Source: Symsagittifera roscoffensis (Eukaryota; Xenacoelomorpha; Acoela; Convolutidae). From it: a stretch of DNA of 64,000 nt. Shown here piece by piece: positions 45,740 to 56,312 of this stretch. Numbering within the stretch: the stretch's first letter is position 1; every line of letters begins with the position of its first letter. The stretch is taken from NCBI RefSeq assembly GCF_963678635.1, contig NC_087069.1:39331076-39395075 (forward strand). Direction: 5' to 3'. The notes beneath the pieces were generated by a model. That model was given only the letters and a program-made list of their open reading frames with translations. It searched no databases and had not been told where the DNA came from. The translations under genes and the position numbers were made by a program.

Positions 45740-47210
45740 TCCTGCAAAAATAAATCAATAGCGGAAACATGTAATACGGAGAAAGCAAAACAAATTTTAA
45801 AACATAAAACATTTCAACGGAAAAATATTGGAAATTTTGTTGTAGAAGCAATAGAGGGATAATGAGCAGCTATGAAGAAGATTTTGTTGAACTTCATCCA
45901 ATATCTTATATACTCTTCAGAAAAAAGTATCCCACTTATAGTCAATTTAAGCAGTAAAATGTTCATTTTCACCCTTGAAACATGTTATTATTAACGTGAA
46001 AAGTTGTAATTTTTATTCAAATTTAGATTAATCATTGAGGCTAAAAATGGAAAACTTCGGATAGATTTGATTAATTTTTAGTATACTCTCTCAAAAATTC
46101 GGATTAATATCAATGTTTTACCGAGAAATTGGAGCTTTCCGTTTTGTTTCAGCTAAATGAGCTTTCTTTTGAGTGTTCAAATCTTTATATAACCCGCATT
46201 TTAGCTCAATTTAGGGTAAATTTTAATAATATTTTAATAATTTGAGAGAAAATTGTGGAAAAATCCATATTTTTAATCAAAATTTTGTATCATTGTCTCA
46301 ACATGATTCCAACTAAAATACAACTTGGGTTTAACCTTAAGCTTTGCATGAAATATAACAATGATATTTTACAGTTAGGTCTAAAGCGACAAAAAAAATA
46401 ACAAAAACCTGAGATTTCTGCAATTTTTTCCAAAAAAGTGAAAAATTTGCAGTTTTTTCCAAAGAACTTTGACTTTTTTCGAAATTTCAATAGATTTTAG
46501 TATAGCTGTAGATTGTTTTCTCATAGTTTCAATTAGATAAAACAATAATCAAAACATCTAAATTGTAGAAGCGAGAAACGCGAATATCGGCAAAATTGGG
46601 CGTCAACAATTTTCTGAAATTTACCATCTTACCATCTCAAACTCTGAAAAATATAGCCAATCTTAAAACAATGGAAATTCTAATCTCACATAATTTACCA
46701 AGGATATTTACCAGTTAGGTAACGCGCGGCGAAATTTTAGCGAAAAAACTAGACCTTTTTAGCTAAAATCCAAAAAATACCGTTTTCATACCATTCTCTT
46801 ACCATCAGACTCAAACCTTACCATTTACTATCTTAATACATTGGGAAACCTATTCCCTGTCTTAATGAGTTCTTAGTTCCCTACAATGAATTTCTAATCC
46901 TTATACATAGGGAAATCTATGCGCTATCCTAATACATTGGAAATTCGGGCGCCGAAAAATACTTACCATCTGAAACTTACCATCTGAAACCTGGTATCAT
47001 AATACTTTGGGAAACCTATTCCCTATCCTAATACATTGGGAAATCTATTCCCTATGTTAATACATAGGGTGATGACCGAATACTCTATAGCTTGTGTTAA
47101 TACATGGAGGTCATCACCCCACCCCCTCCCCCCGGCTGAATCTACCCGACATATACTACTCAAATGTATCAGAGTCATGTTGTAACTTTTTTGAGTTTCA
47201 ATGGTTTTGT
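45740..47210. repeat. Array module j, copy 2
   Basis: Homologous to 42785-44240. Inverted pair ggtgatgacc at 47068 and ggtcatcacc at 47109 retained. No gene recognised. Confidence 0.75.
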
Positions 47211-47698
47211 GTTTTTTTTCCTTATGAAAATTTTTTGAGTGAGATGCAAAGGATTTATGCAAAGGATTTATGGAATGAATTCGGCTTCGGATTACTGAAA
47301 TTTTTTGAAATGATACATTTTTTCATTCATTTTCAATTTTCAAATTGTATTTTGTTCAAACTAAATTAAGTTGGAAGATAGTAGATGAAGTAGAAATTGA
47401 GAAAATGCTAAATTTAGTTAGAAAATCAATTTAGTTCATAATGAGTTTTGGGATAGTTTTACCAAAAATTAGCTTATTCATCATATCTTGAGAAAAAATC
47501 CAGCTACAAAAATCTCAAAGATTTATACTTTGATAAATTAGGTATCAATTGATAAACTAGTTGAATTTTTATGAAAATTTAGATGTTTTGAAGATATTTT
47601 ATGTGAGGTAAGCTAAACGACGACATCTTTTGGACATCTTCAGCTGATACTTGAAGCATAAATCAAAAATTTGCTTTCAAGATCTATATTTCATTATT

Positions 47699-47911
47699 TT
47701 GAATAAAATAAAAACAAGAAGAATTGGTGAAGAAAAATTTTTACAGAAAATAATTTGGAGGTTACTAAAAACTTCTAAACAAACTAATACTTTAGCAGAC
47801 TCAGATTTAGGATCTCTTGATTGTATGAAATTTAACATGAAAAATTCAATTAGACACACAGTAAAGATTTTGTTCTGGTTAGCTTCAATTTTTTTTGAAT
47901 CAAAAAGTTAG
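47699..47911 (+). CDS. Module h ORF, unit 6
   Basis: Same 70-residue sequence as at 37197. The frame is open further upstream here (to an ATG at 47651, adding KHKSKICFQDLYFIIL). Confidence 0.25.
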   Translation: MNKIKTRRIGEEKFLQKIIWRLLKTSKQTNTLADSDLGSLDCMKFNMKNSIRHTVKILFWLASIFFESKS

Positions 47912-48045
47912 GAAAATTATAGAGTTTTTTTGCTTTTTAGATTTCGCAAAAATATTGAATTGTTACAGTTTACTTCTTTATTTCCTTTTTCAACCAATTT
48001 TCAAAGAACCGTTTTTTATAGAAGTTTGCAGAAGTTAGGAACTAG

Positions 48046-48292
48046 GTTCAGTGGTGCAGTGGAGCAGTGGTGAAGTGGTTACGTCTCCGCCTCTCAATCG
48101 AGAAGTCGGATATTCGAGGCCCACCATGATCCGTGCTCGTTGCTTGAGGGTGAGGCAACATTACCCAGCCCAGAAAAATAACAAAAAAAAATTGCATGTA
48201 GCTCTTTAGAAGGGGCACAACAGCGGTTCACCGTGATGAGCTGTACAGCTCGTATCTTAGTCATATCCCTCGTGGATGAATGATCCTAAAGG
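48046..48292 (+). mobile_element. tRNA-derived SINE, copy 3
   Basis: Same insertion point and sequence as copy 1. The three copies are therefore products of unit duplication, not three insertions. Confidence 0.75.
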
Positions 48293-48714
48293 TTTCCTTG
48301 CGTATTTCTACTGCCGAAGGTTTTCAGATTATAATTAATAGAGCTGCTCTAAATTCGTTCTTAAACTCAAAATATATGTTTATATTCCCAATTTTTACAT
48401 TCGTTTTCGTATGCTATAATTAGAACCAATTGTTTTGCACTTGAATTTTTGAGAAAACTCCGACAAAAATCAAGAATAAAAAGCAATTTACTAATTATTT
48501 TGCAAGAAAAGTGATAGTTAAGGATCTCAAAAAAATTATTTTGCTTTAATATTTACTGTAGCAACTGAATAAAGGATCTTAAAGAAAACTTGTAAAAGTT
48601 ACATAGTAATAATCAGACGTTAGCAGTTTTAATTTTACCTCTGCCAGCAAATTGTTCGTTCAATGGATACTATTTCCTCCTAAATTCCCCAGTTTTGACT
48701 CAGTTTTCCTGCAA

Positions 48715-50170
48715 AGTTAAATCAATAGCGGAAACATGTAATACGGAGAAAGCAAAAAAAAATTTAAAACATAAAACATTTCAACGGAAAAATATTGAAA
48801 ATTTTGTTGTAGAAGCAATAGAGGGATAATGATCAGCTATGAAGAAGATTTTCTTGAACTTCATCCAATATCTTATATACTCTTCAGAAAAAAGTATCCC
48901 ACTTATAGTCAATTTTAGCAGTAAAATGTTCATTTTCCCCTTGAAACATATCATTATTAACGTGAAAAGTTGTAATTTTTATACAAATTTAGATTAATCA
49001 TTGAGTTTAAAAATGGAAAATTTCGGATAGATTTGATTAATTTTTAGTATACTTTCTCGAAAATTCGGATTAGTATCAATATTTTACAGAGAAATTGGAG
49101 CTTTCTGTTTTGTTTCAGCTAATATGAGCTTTTTTTTTAGTGTTCAGATTAATATATAACCCGAATTTTAGCTCAATTTAGGGTAAATTTTAATAGTATT
49201 TTAGTATTTTGAGAGAAAATTGTGGAAAAATCCATAATTTTAATCAAAATTTTGTATCATTGTCTCAACATGATTCCAATTAAAATACAACTTGGGTTTA
49301 ATCTTAAACTTTACATGAAATTTAACAATGATATTTTACAGTTAGGTTGAAAGCGACAAAAAAAATTAACAAAAACCTGAGATTTTTGCAATTTTTTCCA
49401 AAAAAATGAAAATTTTGCAATTTTTTTCCAAAGAACTTTGACTTTTTTTCGAAATTTCACTAGATTTCAGTATAGCTGTAGATTGTTTTCTCATAGTTTC
49501 AAATAGATAAAACAATAATCAAAACATCTAAATTGTAGAAGCGAGAAACGCGAATATCGGCAAAATCGGGCGTCAACAATTTTCTGAAATTTACCATCTT
49601 ACCATCTCAAACTCTGAAAAATATAGCCAATCTTAAAACAATGGAAATTCTGTTCTCACTTAATTTACCAAGGATATTTACCAGTTAGGTAACGTGCGGC
49701 GAAGTTTTGGCGAAAAAACTAGACCTTTCTACCTAAAATCCAAAAAATACCGTTTTCATACCATTCTCTTACCATCAGACTCAAACCTTACCATTTACTA
49801 TCTTAATACATTGGGAAACCAATTCCCTGTCTTTAGCTCTTAGTTCCCTACAATAAATTTCTAATCCTTATACATAGGGAAATCTATGCGCTATCCTAAT
49901 ACATGGGAAATTCGAGCGCCGAAAAAAAACTTACCATCTGAAACTTACCATCTGAAACCTGGTATCTTAATACTTTGGGAAACCTATTCCCTGTCTTAAT
50001 ACATTGGGAAATCTATTCCCTATGTTAATACATAGGGTGATGACCGAATACTCTATAGCCTGTGTTAATACATGGAGGTCATCACCCCAACCCCTCCCCC
50101 CGGCTGAATCTACCCGACATATACTACTCAAATGTATCAGAGTCATGTTGTAACTTAATTGAGTTTCTAT
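48715..50170. repeat. Array module j, copy 3 (array end)
   Basis: Homologous to the other two j modules, with the inverted pair at 50036 and 50077. Similarity stops at about 50170-50200, where unique AT-rich sequence leads to the LRP-type gene. 50200-50711 holds nothing I can name and should contain that gene's promoter. Confidence 0.7.
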
Positions 50171-50711
50171 GGTTTCGTGTTTATTTTCTATTTAAAAGTT
50201 TTTTATGTTAGACCCTCTCTAATTGTGCTGTCTTTTTGATAATTCAGCTGCTTAGAATTGGCTCATTGTACATGCCATTCTAACGTGACGTTTTACTTAG
50301 TTTAGACTTATAAAATACCAAAAGCAATGTAAGTTTTTGACGATTTTCAAAGATCACATGTTATTGACGAGGCTTTACAACTTGATTCGCAGTGAATTAC
50401 TTTAAATTTATCCGAAAAATTAATTTTTATATTTTAACTGTTACGTCAATTTTTTTGTTTTGCAATTTCACATTCTTAAGCACTGACTGCTAAAATTTTC
50501 ATAATGCAAAAAGCCAAAAAAGTGAACGAGTGAATGAAAATATCAAATAATTTATTCTCAAGACTATCTATATGGTCCTAAAATTAAAGTGTACCGTGCT
50601 CTTTTAATTCTGTCGAGAGTCTGAACGTCTGAACCAAGAATATTTACATATTTACCTGAAATCTGCTAACTTATCCAGCTCATCAGCCTAAAGTGTATTT
50701 CTTCGGAAATC

Positions 50712-50955
50712 ATGGCTGGACATTTTTCAATGAATCGTTTGGCCTTTTTGTTCCCCTTGTTCCCAATTTACAAACAACTCCCCCAAATTCTCACAATAAT
50801 TGTTTTTCTTGGAATTGGAACTGCTGTTGCAGAGACGGGGAGTGATGTGTTCTACTTTCTGACTGGTCGCAGTGACAGCCAATCAAATCTCTACACGTGG
50901 ACATCCACAGACGGATCGTCGTCGGCATCAGCAGATGCATACGTCACACTTGAAG
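50712..50955 (+). CDS. LRP-type gene exon 1: signal peptide and propeller start
   Basis: ATG at 50712. Residues 1-43 form an N-region followed by a hydrophobic core ending AVA (ILTIIVFLGIGTAVA), a good signal-peptidase site; the mature protein would start ETGSDVFYFLTGRSD. Met-7 is an alternative start. After it, YFLTGRSDSQSNLYTW begins a beta-propeller blade. The donor gtcagt is at phase 1. The next coding exon found in phase is at 59306, which implies an 8.35-kb intron; a missed small exon in between cannot be excluded. A secreted or type I membrane protein that starts with a propeller resembles the LRP5/6 layout. Confidence 0.7.
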
Positions 50956-51179
50956 GTCAGTTATGGAATGTAATTTTTAAAAAAGAGCGTCTTGAAATCA
51001 GTTAGAAGCCTCGAACGAGTAGTGCCTTTTAAGTTTAAGCCGGGGTCTTTCTTCAAGTTTCTTTCAGTTTTGAAATGGATTGAAAGCTTGAGAGGGTTTT
51101 CCTTCAGATTTGCTCTAGAATATGATTTTTCTACGTATTGTTGTTACACCACTGGTAAAACTTGAGCCAAACGACTATA

Positions 51180-51470
51180 AGTAATTGGTTGAGTGGTGTC
51201 CGGCTAACCTAGCGACAGCAGTTAAGACGACAGTCCTTTTTTAGGGGAAGTGTCTCAATGTCGAGAACAACTGGTTTGATTTCGAGTCTGTTTTCAGACC
51301 AAAAATTACACGAGTGAATGCATATGAGTCATCTCTCTCATGTAACATTCACCCGGAAAGTACATAACGATCGAAAGTAAGGTTAAAACCTTTAACGATT
51401 GGCTAGCGTCAAGATGAAGCCTCACGTGCCTTTAACCGTCTCTAAAAGAGCCAATTCAAAGTGGTCTTTC
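51180..51470 (+). mobile_element. Possible tRNA-derived SINE
   Basis: 'tggtgtccggctaacctag' resembles an A box and 'ggtttgatttcgagtc' a B box, about 80 bases apart, followed by a body with 'accgtctctaaaagagcc'. The spacing is longer than in a tRNA, so this is tentative. Confidence 0.3.
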
Positions 51471-51944
51471 GTATAATCGGGTCAACGAACGTGTTTTCGC
51501 ATACCGGCTATCGGCAGAACTATGCAAACTAATTAGTTACATGGAAAATCAGTGTGCTCATCTGGGTCGCAGCATCCACAGAGCACGAGGTCACTCCTAA
51601 AAACAAGGCTACTATATGGTTATTATTGACTTACTATTGTTTTCGATCAGGTAGAGAAAAATCAACTCGTAAATTGGAGATAGATTGGTCCTTTCCCCAC
51701 TCCTAGAGCCCCTCATATCCTGAAAAAGAAATTACTTGTTATTTAAAATAATTTCAGGAAATGACCAGAGAGCTAAAAGATATTGTTTTAAAACAGTTCT
51801 GCAGTCCAAGAACAGACCAGTCCGATTTCTTAGTCTTCGTTGAAGAAGCGTCTTCTTTGCCACCAGCAGGGTTACTATGATTGTTCTAAACCTTCCAGAT
51901 TGGTGAAATAAGCTTAGTAACGATTGTAACAGTACAATCTCTAC

Positions 51945-52175
51945 TATTCGGAAGGCTTCTTTCTCTTCCGCGATCATCAATCGATTGCAAATTGTGATTC
52001 GGAAGGCTTCTTTCTCTTCCGCGATCATCAATCGATTGCAAATTCGTGATCATCAATCGATTGCAAATTGTGATTCGGAAGGCTTCTTTCTCTTCCGCGA
52101 TCATCATTCGATTGCAAATTGTGATTCGGAAGGCTTCTTTCTCTTCCGCGATCATCAATCGATTGCAAATTGTGA
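51945..52175. repeat. 51-bp tandem repeat, about 4.5 copies
   Basis: The unit runs from gattcggaaggcttctttct through cttccgcgatcatcaatcga to ttgcaaattgt. Starts lie at 51945, 51996, 52072 and 52123, with a 25-bp partial unit between the second and third. Copies are almost identical. Each unit has inverted cggaag/cttccg arms and a caatcgattg palindrome. The ORFs on both strands are by-products. Confidence 0.9.
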
Positions 52176-52199
52176 TTTGTGATTTTTGTCTCCTTATTT

Positions 52200-53490
52200 C
52201 CATCTAAAGTCTGTATTCTGACAACGAAAAAGTGGTCTGGATTTTCGCGGCTTTTCAGTTGTCACAAAAACTCTGATCGTTATGTATCATGCTCGTCAAT
52301 TCGAAAAGTTAAATTATTTTTGTAACCTACTTTTTATTTTCAGTTTTTGGCTCTTGCAGATAAAGCTCTTTTTGATATTTTTGGTGTCTGGTGCACTCCT
52401 TTTTTCCAAAAAAAAACTGCAATGCATTCGGATCGAATGGCATATCAAATGATAAATTTTGAAACCTGCAAAAAACCCAATTACTATAGTTTAATTATGA
52501 AAAATTAACCTGCTATCGATAATTTTTCGTAAATTAAGGGTTAAAATTGCCCTATTTCTGATTTAATATAACTTATTTGCACTTTATTTTTGATACTTGC
52601 TGCAAAAATTTTGTAAAAAAAATTGCCTTGAGAGGGTTTTTGTACCAATACTGGGTGCCTCAAACAAAAGAGATTGAGTTCAATGTTTGATAATCTATTG
52701 AAGCTGTCTTCAGTCTTGATTCTGATGCCAAATAATGTATCTCAAAAATTTCTGTCAGAGTTGACAGAAATCAAAAAAAAAACGATATTCAGTCTTATTA
52801 CCAACGTACGGCCTAAACAAGGGCAAAGGTGATGTACTACCAAAATGTTTTTACAGTTCTTCTCTATCGTTTTCTTAATTTATTTTGGGTATGGCTTGAA
52901 GTTTCAATTTAACCCCCACTCACCATCAAAGAAAGTGGAGGAGAATTATATTAAAGCAGCAGGTGATCATTTTGGTACTACTATGATAGAGTGGCCCATT
53001 GAACTTTACCAGGTCTCTTGAGAAACGGATACCTAAAATTGATGACAAATAAGTTAACCCAATTGTGGTTGTGCAATCGTTAAATAAGTTGAAGCGGGCT
53101 TAGTTCTTGATGTAAAACATAGAGTAATTACCATTTTTTGGTTATACTCCACTATATGGTGAAAGAGAAAAAGAAAACTTTTATCACAAAATTGGGCAGA
53201 TTTTCCTAACAAAAGCAGGGCTGATATATTGAACGGTAAATCAAGGTAGGTCAAGACAAAATGTGCGAATTTTTTTAAATTTATCAGTAGAAAACGGTGT
53301 AAAATTAGAAAAAAGTCAATTTGAAGTAAATAAGGTGAAAGTGCTCCGGTTTTACTACTCCCATAAAAACATATAGCATTTTTTAGTAATTTTGTCCCAA
53401 TTTTGATATATCGCGAGATTTTTTGAAATGAATATTTTTTATACGTATTTAAAGCTGGTTTAAATTATCCGGACAAAAAGTACAAAATTT
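52200..53490. other. Intron 1 stretch without a recognised gene
   Basis: AT-rich. Around 52940-53270 some frames look protein-like between stops (plus strand GDHFGTTMIEWPIELYQ and RVITIFWLYSTIW). This may be the remains of a transposase, but I recognise no family. Confidence 0.3.
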
Positions 53491-53495
53491 GAATT

Positions 53496-54089
53496 TTTAA
53501 ACGCGTTGTTCTCAATTTGGGTTGAGATTAGACAGAACGTGAACAGCCCCAAAGTTGTTTAAAAATTTACCAGACTTATTATGGTGCAATTTTTTGTGAG
53601 TTTTGGGACCTTTTTCATCCCAAAAAAGGGTCATCTTTGGCTTCCTTTAGTCAATCATAAATTACTCTATATCTAATGAGTCAATTGATGAGCAAGTTAT
53701 ATCACAGTTAGCCTCATATTTAGCCCAACAAATTTTTTTGAAGGGTATAACTTCCAACTATTTGGAGTTTTTACTAGTAAACATGACATTTTTTGGATAT
53801 CAAATAAAAATTTCAATTATAAAACTTTTTGGAGGTTATACTCTCCTAAACCTTTGTTGGGCTTTATAATAGGCTCACTTCGATATAAACTTGCATATAA
53901 ATTGACTCATTAGATTTAGCGTTATTTTAGATTGACTAAAAAAGCCAAAAATGACCCATTTTTGGGATGAAAAAGGTCCCAAAACTCACAAAAAATTGCA
54001 CCATAATAAGTCTGGTAAATTTTTAAACAACTTTGGGGCTGTTCACGTTTTGTCTAATCTCAACCCAAATTGAGAACAACGCGTTTAAA
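53496..54089. mobile_element. 594-bp foldback element (near-perfect inverted repeat)
   Basis: The left arm tttaaacgcgttgttctcaa at 53496 is the reverse complement of the right end ttgagaacaacgcgtttaaa at 54089. The pairing continues inward through 'gttcacg'/'cgtgaac', 'ttggggctgt', 'accagacttattatggtgca', 'gggatgaaaaagg' and 'agcccaacaaa'/'tttgttgggct' almost to the centre near 53790. Weaker pairing may extend outward (ccgga near 53469 / cgga near 54101). No ORF. It is a typical foldback or MITE-like element. Confidence 0.85.
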
Positions 54090-55500
54090 TGTTTTTTTTT
54101 TCGGAAAATTTATCAATTTGTTTTACCAACAACACTTCATCGAAAACAACTGAATTGGCTGTCGGATAGGGTTTTTTGGTTTGAAAACATAGACCAGTTT
54201 CTTCATAGCCCTTTTTGAATAGTTGTAGCCCTATACCGTCGTCTCCACACTAGCATGTGTCTTTGATTCGCTGAACGGCAATAGCACTAATACAGCCTGT
54301 ACTGTAACTGAAGTTAGGAGAGTAGTACATAAATCAGCCGAAGTATAAACCAACCGAAAAAACACAATGTATATAAGCGAGCCGAAAAGTTACCTCATCT
54401 GAATGAAATTTGCCCTGATACGAGCAGTCTTGTTTCTATATGTAAGAGCTGGCTCTCCGTGATTTTTTAAATGGTTTTTCTGTTGGTGGGATTATGTTAA
54501 GCACTTACTTTTAGTTTAAAAAATATTGTTTGGATTGATCAGTTTTACACGCAGACATGAACTCAACATGTTTCCTTTGTAATAAATGATACACCAATAT
54601 ATTTACGCAATATGGAAATTTTTTGATCTGGACGCTTTTGCGATTGATGAAATTGAAAAATAATGAAATTTTTTCTTCAGTTGAGAGAATTGAATAAAAT
54701 AAAAGTAAACAATTTTTTCCGTTGAAAAAATACTATCGAAAAGCTGAAGCTTTTAAATTAAAGTAAAATCTTTTGAAGCTCTATATAAATCAAGTTGGTG
54801 TAAAATTCGCCCAAACATTACATTCGCCCAAATATTCGCCCAAAGAAAATGCTCCTATAGACGACTGGCATGCGTCAGTTACCCTAATTCTACTCGTTTT
54901 TAACCGTCTAGACCTAGCCAGTTAGTTTTCTGGTCTGTTTAGGGCTAAATAAAAAGTAACCATTTTTAGGTCATCATTTAAACAAATTTTGATCAGCTTT
55001 CGTTACATACGGAAATAACCACATACCTAGGTCTCGGATCGCCAGACTGCGTGATAACTATTGAAAACACGACTCGAAAGCCATTATTCACAATGTTTTT
55101 AGTGACAGTTAAATAAAAAGTCCATTGGAAATGGATTGACCCTTTCCTCTCTCTAGCTACCCATGCTCTGAATTACTATGTAAAATCGGAGTTAATTCAA
55201 CTATTCAGGTCATCACAGCAGCTAATAAAGTTTGTTCAATAGTCCCACAAAGTCTGTATTAGTCCCTGGGCACCGGGCCGCCAGTTACGTTTTCCCTCAG
55301 AGATAACGCTGTTATCTCCCCAATCTCGTGGTACGCGAGGGTACGGATCCGCTTCGGCTGTCCCCATTGAAACTTCCTTTCTTCTGATCTTCTTCCGCTA
55401 AGCGTCCAATCGTGTCTGGTCGTCACGATAAGAGACTTCGTTTTTTTCTATCTTTTCACGACTGTTCTTCGTCTTGTTAATTTGGCGTGTGTGTTGCAAC
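54090..55500. other. Intron 1 stretch without a recognised gene
   Basis: Contains a short family X end (about 54405-54445, minus). 55250-55400 is locally GC-rich, but no coding frame is recognised there. Confidence 0.35.
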
Positions 55501-55589
55501 TGTTCTTTTTGTCCTTTTTTAGTCAAAGTGGCCGTTTTTAAATTTCTGAGAAATATTCCAGTTCCAATCGAAAATTTGAAAATTCAAAA

Positions 55590-55883
55590 TTCTGGATTAT
55601 TGCTACCCTCATTTTCATAACGAATTCGAAGATTACGTCGCTAATGCCTATTTTCGTTCTCGTCGGAGGGTTCGACTGTGCCAATCCGAGGGAATGGCAC
55701 TTACACCCGTGGACAGTCCCCTTCAATGTCCCCATTGAACGCATAACTCCGGGTTATCTTCAAGTGGTGATCCAATTTTCTGTAATCAATTTACAAGTCG
55801 CCTTAGAAATTGAAATTTATTTACGTCACCTCAACTCACGGCGTGTCATAAATGGCATGATACTACATTTCACTGCCTTCTAA
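55590..55883 (+). CDS. Unrecognised ORF with beta-rich, capsid-like look
   Basis: The frame is open from before 55600 to TAA 55881, with ATG at 55644. It contains FVLVGGFDCANPREWHLHPW and then a run of hydrophobic alternation (ITPGYLQVVIQFSVINLQVA). The strand-like pattern and the PG-turn resemble the last strands of jelly-roll capsid proteins of picorna-like viruses. That is only an impression from pattern, not a match. It could equally be chance or a transposon fragment. Confidence 0.2.
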   Translation, partial: FWIIATLIFITNSKITSLMPIFVLVGGFDCANPREWHLHPWTVPFNVPIERITPGYLQVVIQFSVINLQVALEIEIYLRHLNSRRVINGMILHFTAF

Positions 55884-56312
55884 CCTTTTCACAAAATTTG
55901 CAGAGGAGTGTTCTAGATAAAATTTCTTTTTGGACCACTTTCGTCACTTCACCATAAATTTTCTTCTTGTTCTCGCTGATTTAAAAAAAAATTGAGACGT
56001 GGCACGGCCACACATTGTTAAAATAAAGTTAGTGTCACTCATAAAGTATAACCGTTCACTTATCTTGTCGCCGTCATTTTTAAAATTAAGAAGTTATTTA
56101 TTAAAATTAAGAAAACTTCAGTCAGGTTTAAATAGGTTAATATACTCACATAAGGCCTGTATTAATAAATAACAATCAACCAAAATTTTAATTGCAATTC
56201 AACAATTGTAATAATAATTTCTAAAAATTTCAAAGTCTGGTCTGACCAAATATCAACAAAACAAAAAGTTTAAAAGTTTCAATAATCAATCTTTGTTGAT
56301 TTGTTCCAGTAT

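Larger units (their letters stand above)
25380..50170. repeat. Mosaic tandem array of 3-4.8 kb units
   Basis: Seven units are built from modules in fixed order. Units 1-4 start at about 25380, 28900, 33340 and 38040. They carry a minisatellite (a), minus-strand ORF b, plus-strand ORF c, CCAAT-type repeats (d), a hairpin (e), ORF f, module g, module h (absent in unit 1) and linker i ('ctctgccagcaaattgtt'). Units 5-7 start at about 42785, 45740 and 48715. They replace a-g by module j; unit 7 ends within j. Linker i occurs at about 28751, 33193, 37904, 42711, 45670 and 48640, giving periods of about 4.4, 4.7, 4.8, 2.96 and 2.97 kb. Neighbouring units look more than 85-90% identical. Confidence 0.85.

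Noticed and set aside
47023-47369. ORFs across the end of module j and start of module h
   Set aside because: They span a repeat junction, are not kept in the other copies at the same place, and overlap on both strands.
25380-50170. Nuclear rDNA or histone cluster
   Set aside because: No rRNA-like sequence and no histone reading frame is visible; the ORFs do not match either.
51732-52203. ORFs with repeated peptides on both strands
   Set aside because: The 51-bp repeat is a multiple of three, so all frames without stops stay open; no coding evidence.
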